Shown here in pieces: positions 15,657-24,936 of a stretch of DNA of 64,000 nt. Location of the stretch: NCBI GenBank assembly GCA_964392455.1, contig CAYMPG010000006.1, forward strand, positions 16,657 through 80,656, given 5' to 3'. Position 1 is the stretch's first letter. Each line of letters begins with the position of its first letter. Position numbers and translations under genes: made by a program. The notes under the pieces are model-generated. The model did not search any database. It saw nothing but the letters and a program-made list of their open reading frames with translations, and was not told the DNA's origin. The DNA is from SFEL01 sp964392455. Lineage in GTDB: Bacteria > Bacillota > Clostridia > Christensenellales > CAG-138.

Positions 15657-17498
15657 ATGGATACACCCCTGATAGACGGAATAAAAAGCATAGAAGACTT
15701 CAGGCGTATCCCCCAGGACAGGCTAAATGAGCTCGCCGGGGAGATACGCAGCTTTCTCGTGGAAAAAGTATCCGTCACAGGCGGGCATATAGCGTCAAAT
15801 CTTGGTATAGTTGAGCTTACCATAGCCCTGCACAGGGCCTTTGATACCCCGGCAGATAAGATAATATTCGACGTGGGCCATCAGACCTATGTAAACAAGA
15901 TACTTACCGGCCGTGCAGCGGAGTTTGATACACTGAGGCAGAAGGATGGCCTTTCCGGCTTCCCAAAGCGGGAGGAAAGCGAATTTGATGTATTCAATAC
16001 CGGCCACTCCAGCACCTCCGTGTCAGCAGCGCTGGGGCTGCTGAGGGCGCAGAGGTATAATGGGGATGAGCACAGGGTGGCCGCAGTGATAGGCGATGGC
16101 GCCCTTACAGGGGGCATGGCCTTTGAGGCGCTGAATGATGCGGGAGAAAGCGGTCTGCCGCTGATAGTTATACTGAATGATAACGAAATGTCCATCTCCA
16201 GAAACGTGGGCGCACTTACAAGGCACCTGAGCGAAATGCGCTCCAGCCGGGGCTATCTGTCATTCAAAAAGAATCTTTCAGGGTTTTTGAGCAGGATACC
16301 TGTGGTGGGGCCTAAAATACGGGTGAGCCTTTCCAGGCTCAAATCCAGAATAAAATACTTTTTGCTGCCAAATGTGCTGTTTGAGGAGCTGGGGTTTAAT
16401 TACCTTGGGCCAATAGACGGCCATGACATAGCCAAGCTTACGGCCACCATAGCCCTTGCAAAAAATATGGATGAGCCTGTGCTGCTGCATGTTATTACCT
16501 GCAAGGGCAAGGGATACGGGCCCGCTGAAAGGGAGCCGGGCAGGTTTCACGGGATCGGCCCCTTTGACCCGGCCACTGGCAGGGAAAAAAGCAGCGGGGC
16601 GGTGTCAAATTCGCTGACGGCAGGGCAGACAATGTGCGCCCTTGCAGAGCAGGATGAAAGCATTGCCGTTATTACTGCCGCCATGACCAGCGGCACCGGC
16701 ATGGAGGAATTTCGAAGAAAGTATCCCAGGCGCTTTTTCGATGTGGGAATAGCTGAGCAGCACGCCGTGACTATGGCAGCCGGGCTGGCCTGCGGCGGCA
16801 TGAAGCCTGTGGTGGCGGTGTATTCCTCATTTTTGCAGCGGGCATATGACCAGATGCTGCATGATGTGGCCCTGCAAAGGCTGCCCGTGGTATTTGCTGT
16901 GGACAGGGCGGGCCTTGTGGGGGCAGATGGGGAGACCCATCAGGGAGTTTACGATATTGCATATACCCTCACCATGCCGGATATGGATATTTACTCCCCC
17001 GCATCAAAGGGCGAGCTCAGGGAAATGCTGGGCCTTGCGCTGAAAATGGGTAGGCCGGCAGTGGTGCGTTATGGCAGAGGCGCTTTGCCGGAAAGGGAAT
17101 ATCCCCCTGTGGAATACGGCAAATGGCTGGAGCTGGAGCCTGTGGGAGAGGTGACGGTGATAGCATCCGGACGGATGGTAGAGATAGCACGGGAGGCCGT
17201 GGAGGGCACAGGCGCAGGGCTTGTAAGCGCCCGGAGCATACGGCCCATGGATGAAGCCATGCTGCGGCGCATAGGCGAAAGGGCCAGGCGAATAATAACC
17301 CTGGAGGATGGCCTGAAAAGCGGCGGTATGGGGAGCCAGATAGCCGAATGGTTTTCCGGCAGCATAAAGGTGATACCCATGGGCGTGGGCCATGTGCCGG
17401 TGCGTCAGGCAACGGTTGCCCAGCAGGATGCGCTGTGCGGCATGGATGTGCAGTCCGTACAAAATAACATTCGCCTTGCGATGGAGGAAATATCATGA
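15657..17498 (+). CDS. dxs: 1-deoxy-D-xylulose-5-phosphate synthase
   Basis: Thiamine-diphosphate enzyme that joins pyruvate and glyceraldehyde-3-phosphate in the first step of the MEP isoprenoid pathway. The 613 residues include GGHIASNLGIVELTIALH, DVGHQTYVNKILTGR, the thiamine-binding GDGALTGGMAFEALN, and the pyrimidine domain with DRAGLVGADGETHQGVYD. It starts five bases after the ispA stop and overlaps tlyA by four bases. Confidence 0.97.
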   Translation: MDTPLIDGIKSIEDFRRIPQDRLNELAGEIRSFLVEKVSVTGGHIASNLGIVELTIALHRAFDTPADKIIFDVGHQTYVNKILTGRAAEFDTLRQKDGLSGFPKREESEFDVFNTGHSSTSVSAALGLLRAQRYNGDEHRVAAVIGDGALTGGMAFEALNDAGESGLPLIVILNDNEMSISRNVGALTRHLSEMRSSRGYLSFKKNLSGFLSRIPVVGPKIRVSLSRLKSRIKYFLLPNVLFEELGFNYLGPIDGHDIAKLTATIALAKNMDEPVLLHVITCKGKGYGPAEREPGRFHGIGPFDPATGREKSSGAVSNSLTAGQTMCALAEQDESIAVITAAMTSGTGMEEFRRKYPRRFFDVGIAEQHAVTMAAGLACGGMKPVVAVYSSFLQRAYDQMLHDVALQRLPVVFAVDRAGLVGADGETHQGVYDIAYTLTMPDMDIYSPASKGELREMLGLALKMGRPAVVRYGRGALPEREYPPVEYGKWLELEPVGEVTVIASGRMVEIAREAVEGTGAGLVSARSIRPMDEAMLRRIGERARRIITLEDGLKSGGMGSQIAEWFSGSIKVIPMGVGHVPVRQATVAQQDALCGMDVQSVQNNIRLAMEEIS

Positions 17499-18304
17499 GC
17501 GGAGTAAGAGCAGATGTGCGGCTGGTGGAGCTTGGGCTGGCCCAGAGCCGGGAGAAGGCCCGCTCCCTTATAATGGCGGGAGAGGTATACCTTGATACTG
17601 CCAGAGTGGATAAGCCCGGAGCCTCCGTGCCGGAGGATTGCGTGCTTACCGTAAAGGAGCAGCCCATACCCTTTGTCAGCAGGGGCGGGCTGAAGCTGGA
17701 TAAGGCCGTAAGAAAATATGGCCTTTCGCTGGATGGAAAGGTGGCCATGGATGTGGGCGCCTCCACCGGAGGCTTTACAGACTGCATGCTGCAAAACGGG
17801 GCGCAAAAGGTGTACGCCATAGATGTGGGCTACGGCCAGCTTGACTGGAAGCTGAGAAACGACCTGAGGGTAGTGGTGATGGAGCGCACAAATGCCCGCA
17901 ATATGGAGCCTGAGTGGTTTACGGAGCAGCCCCAGTTTGCCTCCATAGATGTATCCTTCATATCTGTAAAGCTCATTTTGCCCGGTATGTACAGGAGCCT
18001 TGCTGATGGAGCTACGGCGGTGGTGCTGGTAAAGCCCCAGTTTGAGGCAGGCAGGGGCAAGGTCGGTAAAAACGGCGTGGTGAGGGAAAAGGAAACGCAC
18101 CGGCAGGTGGTGGAGGAAACGGCGCTGTTTGCCCAGAGCATTGGCTTTGGAGTGGAGCAGATAGACTATTCCCCCATAACCGGGCCAAAGGGAAATATTG
18201 AATTTTTGCTGGTGCTATCCAAAAACGGCAGCTTGCAGGATGAAAAAAATATTATGGATCTGGTAAGGGTCACGGTGGATGCGGCCCATGAGAAACTGGA
18301 ATAG
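17495..18304 (+). CDS. tlyA: TlyA family rRNA 2'-O-methyltransferase
   Basis: S4-domain RNA-binding region at the N-terminus (residues 6-65, with RSLIMAGEVYLD and SRGGLKLDKAV), followed by an FtsJ-type methyltransferase domain with the SAM motif DVGASTGGFTDCMLQNGA near residue 86. TlyA proteins methylate 16S and 23S rRNA; older annotations call them hemolysins. The start overlaps the dxs stop as ATGA and is preceded by GGAGG. Position between dxs and nadK is conserved in Bacillota. Confidence 0.93.
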   Translation: MSGVRADVRLVELGLAQSREKARSLIMAGEVYLDTARVDKPGASVPEDCVLTVKEQPIPFVSRGGLKLDKAVRKYGLSLDGKVAMDVGASTGGFTDCMLQNGAQKVYAIDVGYGQLDWKLRNDLRVVVMERTNARNMEPEWFTEQPQFASIDVSFISVKLILPGMYRSLADGATAVVLVKPQFEAGRGKVGKNGVVREKETHRQVVEETALFAQSIGFGVEQIDYSPITGPKGNIEFLLVLSKNGSLQDEKNIMDLVRVTVDAAHEKLE

Positions 18305-18347
18305 TTAAGCGGTATTCCAGAAATTTTCACAAAATATGTTTTTCATC

Positions 18348-18377
18348 TTGAAAAATGTTGTTTAATGGGAATATAAT
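18348..18377 (+). promoter_or_regulatory. Promoter for nadK
   Basis: TTGAAA (18348-18353), 18 bases, TATAAT (18372-18377), in the 114-base gap between tlyA and nadK. Confidence 0.55.
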
Positions 18378-18418
18378 AAGCGAAAGGGAAGCTGATAACT
18401 ATCAGTGGTATCACAAAT

Positions 18419-19240
18419 ATGCATATAGATAGCATAGGCATATTTACAAATCCAAATAACGACGGCGCTCTTGATGCCGTAGAGTCCGTAAGGCTTGCGG
18501 CAGCGGTGCGAGGCATATCCTGTTACGTTGACAAGTCTTTTCTGGATATAGAGCAATTTCAGGGCTTAGATACCACAGAAACCCACACACCTGACATTAT
18601 GATAGCTATGGGCGGGGACGGTACCATTCTCCGGGCGGCAAATTATGCTGCGGAAAAGGGCGTACCGCTTCTTGGTATCAACTTTGGGCGGATAGGCTTT
18701 CTCAGCGAAATAGACGTGGAAGGCTTTCCGGGGGCTCTTGATGCATTGGCAGCGGATAAATATACGCTGGATAGCTGCATGATGCTTTCCTGCCGCATAA
18801 ATAACGGCGAGCCGGTGCATTGCCTGAATGAGGCAGTGCTGTATCGCAAAAATTTTTCCGGCGTGGTATCCATCAGCGTGAGTATAGACGGCGTCGATGC
18901 GGGCACAGTGTCCTGCGATGGCCTTATAGTCAGCACGCCCACCGGAGCCACAGGTTATACCATATCCGCAGGGGGCCCGGTAATAGCTCCGGGCATGGAT
19001 GCGGCTATAATCACCCCCATATGCCCCCATACCCTTACATTCCGCCCCATAATCGCCTCGGATAGCTCCAGGGTGCGCCTGTCCATGAAGCAGGAGGGGT
19101 TCCTGGCGATGGACGGCATAAAAACCGAGCAGATCATGCCAAATGATGTGATAGATATTTCGCGCAGCGACAGAAGCGTCAGCTTTGTGCGCCTGGGAGA
19201 AAGAAACCTGTTCAGGCTGATACGAGGCAAGCTGTCTTAA
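18419..19240 (+). CDS. nadK: NAD kinase
   Basis: ATP-dependent NAD kinase that makes NADP. The 273 residues include the MGGDGTILRAANYA motif near residue 64, GINFGRIGFLSE near residue 87, and the NAD-binding stretch DGLIVSTPTGATGYTISAGGP near residue 164, all conserved. No good Shine-Dalgarno precedes ATG 18419; the nearest purine-rich sequence (AAAGGGAAG at 18383-18391) is over 25 bases upstream, with a small CTGATAACTATCAG hairpin between. The start is therefore the least certain part. Confidence 0.94.
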   Translation: MHIDSIGIFTNPNNDGALDAVESVRLAAAVRGISCYVDKSFLDIEQFQGLDTTETHTPDIMIAMGGDGTILRAANYAAEKGVPLLGINFGRIGFLSEIDVEGFPGALDALAADKYTLDSCMMLSCRINNGEPVHCLNEAVLYRKNFSGVVSISVSIDGVDAGTVSCDGLIVSTPTGATGYTISAGGPVIAPGMDAAIITPICPHTLTFRPIIASDSSRVRLSMKQEGFLAMDGIKTEQIMPNDVIDISRSDRSVSFVRLGERNLFRLIRGKLS

Positions 19241-19262
19241 GACTATCACGCTGAAATATACC

Positions 19263-19295
19263 TACGGTTATCCCCTCCCATATACGGTAATCCCC
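19263..19295. repeat. Two direct copies of TACGGTWATCCCC upstream of argR
   Basis: TACGGTTATCCCC at 19263-19275 and TACGGTAATCCCC at 19283-19295 differ at one base and are spaced by 20 bases, about two helical turns. A looser third copy (ATCCGTTACCC) follows near 19309. They lie between nadK and argR. They do not resemble ARG boxes. Confidence 0.4.
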
Positions 19296-19363
19296 CTATC
19301 CCGCACGTATCCGTTACCCTGCTTACGACTGCAGGTGAAATATCCTTATGGAGGACGCACAGC

Positions 19364-19816
19364 ATGAAATCTGCCAGGCAAACCATGATACTCGAGCTCA
19401 TAGACCAGTACGACATTGATACGCAGGACGAGCTTGCTACCATGCTCAGATCACGGGGGCTGAAGGTAACGCAGGCCACAGTATCAAGGGACATTAAAGA
19501 ACTCAGGCTTATCAAGGTCCTGTCAGAAGATGGGGCGTATAAGTATGCCACCGTTGACAAGGCTGAGGCCGACCTTAAAGAAAGGTTTATCAACATATTT
19601 GCACATTCCGTCATCTCCATGGCTGCAACCGGCAATCTTGTGGTGATAAAAACCATAACCGGCACTGCAAACGCTGCCTGCGAAGCCATAGATTCCATGC
19701 GTCTCGACGAGGTTGTGGGGACGCTGGCGGGCGATAATTCCATATTTGTAGCAGTGAAGGATTCAGTGGATACCGGGGAGCTTATAAAGCGCTTTCAGGC
19801 CATGCTGAAGCTATAA
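19364..19816 (+). CDS. argR: Arginine repressor ArgR
   Basis: Arginine-responsive repressor/activator. Residues 1-70 form the winged helix (ILELIDQYDIDTQDELATML, then VTQATVSRDIKELRLIKV), and residues 80-150 the hexamerisation and arginine-binding domain with the GTLAGDNSIFVAV motif. The 150-residue length is exact for the family. GGAGG precedes the ATG. Its position between nadK and recN follows the common Bacillota order, so no local arginine genes are expected. Confidence 0.95.
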   Translation: MKSARQTMILELIDQYDIDTQDELATMLRSRGLKVTQATVSRDIKELRLIKVLSEDGAYKYATVDKAEADLKERFINIFAHSVISMAATGNLVVIKTITGTANAACEAIDSMRLDEVVGTLAGDNSIFVAVKDSVDTGELIKRFQAMLKL

Positions 19817-19831
19817 TACTCGGGAGAATAA

Positions 19832-21535
19832 ATGTTAAACAGGTTATCCATAAAAAATGTCGCCCTTATAGAGCGGATTAATATCTAGTTTGATAATGGA
19901 TTTAACGTGCTGACCGGCGAGACCGGCGCCGGAAAATCCATTATTATTGATGCAGTAAACCTTGCGCTGGGTGAGCGTGCCAGTAAGGAGCTTATAAAGA
20001 GCGGCGCAGACAAGGCATCCGTTGAGGCGGAGTTTGATATTTCCAATATTCCGGCGGTCAGATCGGCAATGGAGGAAAACCAGCTGGATCCCGATGAGGG
20101 GCTCATAATATCCCGTGAGCTGTCGGCGTCAGGAAAAAATGTATGCAGGATAAATGGTACCCTTGTGACCCTTGCAGCACTCAGGCAGATAACCGATATG
20201 CTGGTGGATGTACACGGGCAGCATGAGCATCAGTCTCTGCTCAGCCAGAATAAGCACATTTACTTTCTGGATTCCTTTTGCCATGAGGCGGCAGAGGACC
20301 CAAAGGCAAAGGTAAAGGCCCTGTATACGGAATACAAAAGCATAAAAGAGGCGCTCCTTGGCGGGTTTTCATCCGAGGATGAAAGAGCCAGGGAAATGGA
20401 CATACTGCGCTATCAAATCGGTGAAATAGAAAAAGCCGCCCTGAATGAGGCGGAGGAAGCTGCCCTCAATGAGGAAAAGGGCGTGCTGATGAATGGAGAG
20501 CGCATAATGGCTGCGCTGCAGGAAAGCTGCGAAATGCTCACAGGGGACAATGGAGCAGTAGACCTTGTAAAAACCGCATCCTCAAGCATGGATAGTATAT
20601 CCTCCCTGTCGTCAGACTATGGGGAGGCGGCAAAAAGGCTTGAGGAGGCTTTTTATGCCGTGCAGGACATAGGCTATGCGCTGAGGGATATGCGTAATTC
20701 CTTCGATTTTGACCCGGGCCGCATAGATGAGATACAGCAGCGGCTTGAGGTGTATTCGGCTATTAAGAAAAAATACGGCCCTGCCATTGCTGACGTGGAA
20801 GCATTCCTGAACAATGCAAGGCTGCGCCTTGATGAATTGGAAGGAGCTGCCCAGAAGCGGGAGCAGCTTGAAAAGGAGCTGGATGAGGTAAGCGCCAGAT
20901 ATACGGAGGCCGCAGAGAACCTTACGGCTGTACGCAGGGCGGCGGCAAAGGAGCTGGAAAGCGACCTTTTGCAGCAGCTTAAGGACCTGGGCATGGAGAA
21001 GGCCCGCTTTGAGGTGGAGTTTTCCCAGCTCAGCTCTTTTGGCGCAAACGGTATGGACAGGGTGGAGTTTACCATGTCCGCCAACCCTGGCGAGGAGCTG
21101 AAGCCATTGGAAAAGGTAGCATCCGGCGGTGAAATGTCCAGGATAATGCTGGCCTTTAAGGCAATAGCAGCCAGAGCAGACTCCATCCCCACGCTTATTT
21201 TTGACGAGATAGATACCGGCATAAGCGGCCGCATAGCCTCAGTGGTGGGCGGCAAGATGGTGAATATATCTGATTCTCATCAGGTGCTGTGCGTTACCCA
21301 TCTGCCTCAGATAGCTGCGCTGGCAGATGCACACTTTATGGTGGAAAAGAGCGACGATGGAGAGCATACCAGAACCGATATGCACAGGCTGTCACTTGAG
21401 GAAAGATATGGCTACCTTGCAAGAATGATGGACGGTGCGGATAATTCCTCCATTGCCTATGACCATGCAAGGGAGCTCATAACCGCCTCTGAAAAAAGCA
21501 AGGCCCTGCGCCGGGAGCAAAAAAAGCAGAATTAA
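19832..21535 (+). pseudogene. recN: DNA repair protein RecN gene with an in-frame amber codon at position 19
   Basis: SMC-like ATPase of double-strand break repair. ATG 19832, with GGGAG upstream, begins the normal RecN N-terminus (MLNRLSIKNVALIERINI), but codon 19 is TAG (19886-19888), after which the same frame continues FDNGFNVLTGETGAGKS, where homologues have an unbroken strand, usually with Glu at that spot. One base change (GAG to TAG) would explain it. The rest is intact to 21535: Walker A, the coiled coil, the VASGGEMSRIMLA signature, Walker B TLIFDEIDTGISG and CVTHLPQIAA. A restart at GTG 19907 would give 542 residues lacking the first beta strands. Whether this is a real nonsense mutation or a sequence error cannot be told here. 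Confidence 0.85.
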
Positions 21536-21558
21536 ATCACATACTATTACAAATGATA

Positions 21559-21589
21559 AACACTGCGGGCAATGCCTGCGGTGTTTTTT
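21559..21589 (+). terminator. Terminator after recN
   Basis: AACACTGCGGGC pairs with GCCTGCGGTGTT over a 3-base loop (two G-T pairs), followed by TTTT. Confidence 0.85.
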
Positions 21590-21612
21590 ATTATACGATT
21601 GGGGATGGATAT

Positions 21613-22833
21613 ATGAGGAAAGTAAAGGGCCATGGATATATTAAATGCACAGCCGTAATGCTGTGCATAGCTCTGCTGTGCTTTAATGGGGGAGAACGCA
21701 TGAGCTACATCCGCAGCCTGCCGCATGGAGTAAGCTATCAGCAGCTCAGTGTGCTGAGGGGATACATGGGGGGCCTGCTGCACCTTGATGAGGGTGAAAG
21801 CCGGCAGGTATCAGGCGATATGTCCGAAATCCTTGGGCAGGGCACATTAAGCATAAATATGCTTGGCCTGCCCATAAAGCAGGTATGCCTGGAGGAAAGA
21901 ACGGAAAGGCGGCTGATGCCGGGCGGAGTACCCATAGGTGTATCAATATATACGGATGGGGTGCTGGTGGTAGGGCTTGGCAGCGTGAAGGAGGGGCAAA
22001 CCGTATGCCCGGCAGCCGATGGGGGAATAAGGGCGGGGGATGTGATACTTGCGGTAAATGGGGAGCAGATAACGGATTCACGGCATCTAAGCAGGCTTTG
22101 TGCAGGCGGCGGACAGCTCAGCCTGACTGTGCGCCGCAATAATGAGACGAAAAACTGCCTTATTGACCCGTTGTATGATGAGGAAGCGGAGGCGTATCTT
22201 GCAGGCATGTGGGTGCGGGACAGCACCTCAGGTATAGGCACCCTGTCATACTGGGATATGGATAGCGGCCGCTTTGGCGCACTGGGTCATCCCATAACGG
22301 ATACGGATACAGGGTCAATTATAAGCGTAAAGAGCGGCAGCGTTATAAAGTCCAACATAATAGGCATAAACGCCGGTTCAAGCGGCACTCCGGGCGAAAT
22401 GATAGGCTCCTTTTCCACCAAGGGTGAAAAGTGGGGAGAAATAGATAAAAACTGCGAATATGGCATATATGGAAGCAGCGTGAATATGCCGGTGAATCCC
22501 CTTTTTCCGAATGGCTTGCCGGTTGGGTGGTGGGACGAGGTGCATACCGGCCCTGCGGAGATATTATGCACCGTATCGAAAGAGGGCACGGCCCTGTACG
22601 AGTGTGAAATAGTAAAGCTGTTTCCCCGTGAGGAGTCAGGCAGCAAGGGCATAGTGCTCAGGGTAACATCCCAGGAGCTTATATCCATAACCGGCGGCAT
22701 AGTGCAGGGAATGTCGGGAAGTCCAATCATTCAGGACGGGAAACTCATTGGAGCGGTAACCCATGTTCTGGTGAACGACCCCACGAAGGGGTATGGAATA
22801 TACATTGAGAATATGCTGGAGGCGGCGGGATAG
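21613..22833 (+). CDS. spoIVB: SpoIVB serine peptidase
   Basis: Forespore-secreted serine peptidase (S55 family) that triggers sigma-K activation by cleaving SpoIVFA. From ATG 21613 it has 406 residues: a membrane-spanning N-terminus (about 10-25), a PDZ domain (about 105-180, GGIRAGDVILAVNGEQITDS), and the peptidase domain with the catalytic His in FGALGHPITDTDTG and Ser in VQGMSGSPIIQDGKLIGAV. An earlier ATG at 21553 lies in the recN terminator and is unlikely; GGGGATGGAT precedes 21613. In most spore formers spo0A follows directly; here five accessory genes intervene. Confidence 0.93.
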   Translation: MRKVKGHGYIKCTAVMLCIALLCFNGGERMSYIRSLPHGVSYQQLSVLRGYMGGLLHLDEGESRQVSGDMSEILGQGTLSINMLGLPIKQVCLEERTERRLMPGGVPIGVSIYTDGVLVVGLGSVKEGQTVCPAADGGIRAGDVILAVNGEQITDSRHLSRLCAGGGQLSLTVRRNNETKNCLIDPLYDEEAEAYLAGMWVRDSTSGIGTLSYWDMDSGRFGALGHPITDTDTGSIISVKSGSVIKSNIIGINAGSSGTPGEMIGSFSTKGEKWGEIDKNCEYGIYGSSVNMPVNPLFPNGLPVGWWDEVHTGPAEILCTVSKEGTALYECEIVKLFPREESGSKGIVLRVTSQELISITGGIVQGMSGSPIIQDGKLIGAVTHVLVNDPTKGYGIYIENMLEAAG

Positions 22834-22838
22834 AATAT

Positions 22839-22869
22839 ATGCCGGAGGCTGTTGGCCTCTGGTATTTTT
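22839..22869 (+). terminator. Terminator after spoIVB
   Basis: ATGCCGGAGGC pairs with GCCTCTGGTAT over a 5-base loop, followed by TTTT. Confidence 0.8.
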
Positions 22870-22968
22870 GTGCGTCCCATCCCATATGGCAATCAGGGCG
22901 AAATCTACCTTTGATGGGTGTTAATCGCATCTGCAATAAGGTAGAATGATTACGAAAGGGGCGATATA

Positions 22969-23457
22969 GTGAACCGGGTAAAAGTTGGAAGATTTATTGG
23001 CGAATGTCGTAAAAATAAGGGCATGACACAGGCCCGGCTGGCCGAGGCACTGGGCACCACAGACAAATCCGTTTCAAAATGGGAAAACGGCATATGCTTA
23101 CCTGAGCCCTCTTTGTATGAACCGCTATGCAATGCGCTGGGCATTTCCATCGGCGAGCTGTTTGCGGGCCAAAGAATGGAAAGCGGGGATGACAAAAGAA
23201 GTGCTTCTGACAATCTGCTGAAGCTTTTGATGAGGAGCTTATATGAATCCTCTGATAAGAGCATAACTTTTGATGAGTTCAGCAACGCATTAAACAGAAT
23301 GTCAGAAGCTGTGATGCTGCTGAATAGCTTTAATACAAAGGACGAAGCCGTGGATTATCTGGCGGAAAAAACAGGGCTCCCAAAGGAAGAATGTTCGGAT
23401 GCCTATGGTTTTTATAAAGGTGGAAAAAACAGAATGGGCATTTCATGTGAGCTGTGA
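22969..23457 (+). CDS. XRE-family transcriptional regulator
   Basis: Residues 4-58 form a Cro/CI-type helix-turn-helix (VGRFIGECRKNKGMTQARLA, then TTDKSVSKWENGICLPEPSL). The remaining 100 residues are helical and unrecognised (ITFDEFSNALNRMSEAVMLL, then KTGLPKEECSDAYGFYKGG-like spacing). It starts at GTG after GAAAGGGGCGA. Its stop overlaps an in-frame GTG of the acetyltransferase frame that follows, so the two may be translated together. First gene of the accessory block between spoIVB and spo0A. Target genes are not known. Confidence 0.8.
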   Translation: MNRVKVGRFIGECRKNKGMTQARLAEALGTTDKSVSKWENGICLPEPSLYEPLCNALGISIGELFAGQRMESGDDKRSASDNLLKLLMRSLYESSDKSITFDEFSNALNRMSEAVMLLNSFNTKDEAVDYLAEKTGLPKEECSDAYGFYKGGKNRMGISCEL

Positions 23458-23498
23458 TATTATGTACATATAAAAATGAAATCATTTTGGGGGATTCT

Positions 23499-23954
23499 GT
23501 GGATATTATTGATGGAAAAGGGTGCATACCGCAGGTCAGAGAGCTGGTAGTAGAGTACGTGCATCAGCTAAACAGGGATCTGTCATTTCAGAATATTGAT
23601 GCTGAGCTGAATGACTTGGCTGCCAAATATACGCCGCCTCAGGGAGAGGTGCTTATAGCAGTAGAGGATAACAGGGCCTATGGAATGGTTGCATATCACA
23701 AACATTCTCCTGTAAGGTGCGAAATGAAGCGCCTGTATGTAAGGCAGGATGCAAGGGGGCTTCATTTGGGGGACGGGCTGGTAAATGGGATAATTGAATG
23801 TGCAAGGTCATCAGGGTACAAAGAAATGGTGCTTGATACGCTCACATACATGGAGGCGGCAATTCATCTATACAAAAAGTACGGCTTTGAAGAATGTGAG
23901 CCGTACTACAATAACCCCATGGATGATGTAATTTATATGATAAAAAGGCTGTAA
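23499..23954 (+). CDS. GNAT family N-acetyltransferase
   Basis: A 151-residue GCN5-type acetyltransferase. The acetyl-CoA-binding signature is visible as CEMKRLYVRQDARGLHLGDGL near residues 80-100, followed by the typical KEMVLDTLTYMEAAIHLYKKYGF closing motif. I chose GTG 23499 because GGGGGA lies 5 bases ahead; the frame is open back to a GTG at 23454 that overlaps the regulator gene. The substrate cannot be told. Linked to the XRE gene by position and probably co-transcribed. A hairpin follows it. Confidence 0.82.
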   Translation: MDIIDGKGCIPQVRELVVEYVHQLNRDLSFQNIDAELNDLAAKYTPPQGEVLIAVEDNRAYGMVAYHKHSPVRCEMKRLYVRQDARGLHLGDGLVNGIIECARSSGYKEMVLDTLTYMEAAIHLYKKYGFEECEPYYNNPMDDVIYMIKRL

Positions 23955-24000
23955 TGCATTTTAGCTTGCAGGATAAATACATCCACAGCAACATGGTTTT

Positions 24001-24028
24001 GGCCGGAGGGAACAAACCTCTGGCCTTT
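24001..24028 (+). terminator. Hairpin between the GNAT and methyltransferase genes
   Basis: GGCCGGAGG pairs with CCTCTGGCC over a 7-base loop, followed by TTTATAT. It works as a weak terminator and also buries the only GGAGG near the next start. Confidence 0.55.
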
Positions 24029-24030
24029 AT

Positions 24031-24828
24031 ATGAAGCATACTGAAACTGGCACACCGGAGGAAACGGCGAACGTGGATACGGCAAAAAAATTTGACGGTA
24101 GGGCTCAGGCATACAGCGCAGGCAGGCCGGGCTATGGGGCTGAGCTTATTGACTGCATGTACAATGAATATGGGCTCGCTGCATCATCTGCAATAGCGGA
24201 TATTGGCTCCGGCACGGGAAAGTTTGCAAGGTACCTGCTTGAAAAAGGCAGCGAGGTATACTGCGTGGAGCCAAATGACGATATGCGGCGCATGGCAGAG
24301 GATAAATTGGGCACATATGCAGGATTTCATTCTGTGCGGGGCAATGCGGAGAATACGGGCCTTGAGGATGGCCAGGTAGATAATGTTACGGCGGCCCAGG
24401 CCTTTCACTGGTTTGATGTAAACAGGTTCAGGCAGGAATGTTTGCGTATCACCGGAGGGCGGGGCAGGGTGTTTCTGATATGGAATATGAGAAACGGCAG
24501 CGATTTGGTAAACAGGGGGCTGCATCGTATATATTCAAAATACTGCCCTGATTTCAGGGGATTCAGCCTGGGCCTGGAGAAGGATGATGTAAGGATAAGA
24601 ACATTCTTTGAGGGCGGGTATGATTATGTATCCTTTGAAGCGCCGTTGTATTTTGACAGGGAAAGATTCATGGCGCGGAGCCTGTCGAGCTCATATTCTC
24701 TGAAAAGCGGTGATGCTGGGTATGATGAATATATTTATGAGCTGGCCTGTGTGTTTGATAGGTATGCAAAAGATGGCGCAGTTACAATAGAAAACAGCTC
24801 AGTTGCATATATTGGGCCCATCAGGTAG
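24031..24828 (+). CDS. Class I SAM-dependent methyltransferase
   Basis: A 265-residue methyltransferase of the UbiE/type 11 group. SAM-binding motif I reads IADIGSGTGKFARYLLEKG near residue 57, followed by YCVEPNDDMRRMA, NAENTGLEDGQVDNVTAAQAFHWF, and a motif III-like GRGRVFLIWNMRN. The FHWF/FHWFD stretch is common in small-molecule methyltransferases of this group. No good ribosome-binding site is free in front of ATG 24031; a GTG at 24073 is an alternative. The substrate is unknown. Codon use looks slightly more A/T-rich than the flanking core genes. Confidence 0.85.
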   Translation: MKHTETGTPEETANVDTAKKFDGRAQAYSAGRPGYGAELIDCMYNEYGLAASSAIADIGSGTGKFARYLLEKGSEVYCVEPNDDMRRMAEDKLGTYAGFHSVRGNAENTGLEDGQVDNVTAAQAFHWFDVNRFRQECLRITGGRGRVFLIWNMRNGSDLVNRGLHRIYSKYCPDFRGFSLGLEKDDVRIRTFFEGGYDYVSFEAPLYFDRERFMARSLSSSYSLKSGDAGYDEYIYELACVFDRYAKDGAVTIENSSVAYIGPIR

Positions 24829-24936
24829 CAGGTGTGCTGCATCAGAAAGGGATAACTGGCGGCACAATGTAAACTACGCAACCCAAATCAAGAAAGAAAG
24901 TACTCCACCCGATATAATACATATCAGCGAAGGGAG

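Noticed and set aside
19886..19888. Genome-wide recoding of TAG as an explanation for the recN amber
   Set aside because: TAG is used as the normal stop in several genes here, including spoIIIAB, spoIIIAE, the Asp23 gene, the barnase gene and the second response regulator.
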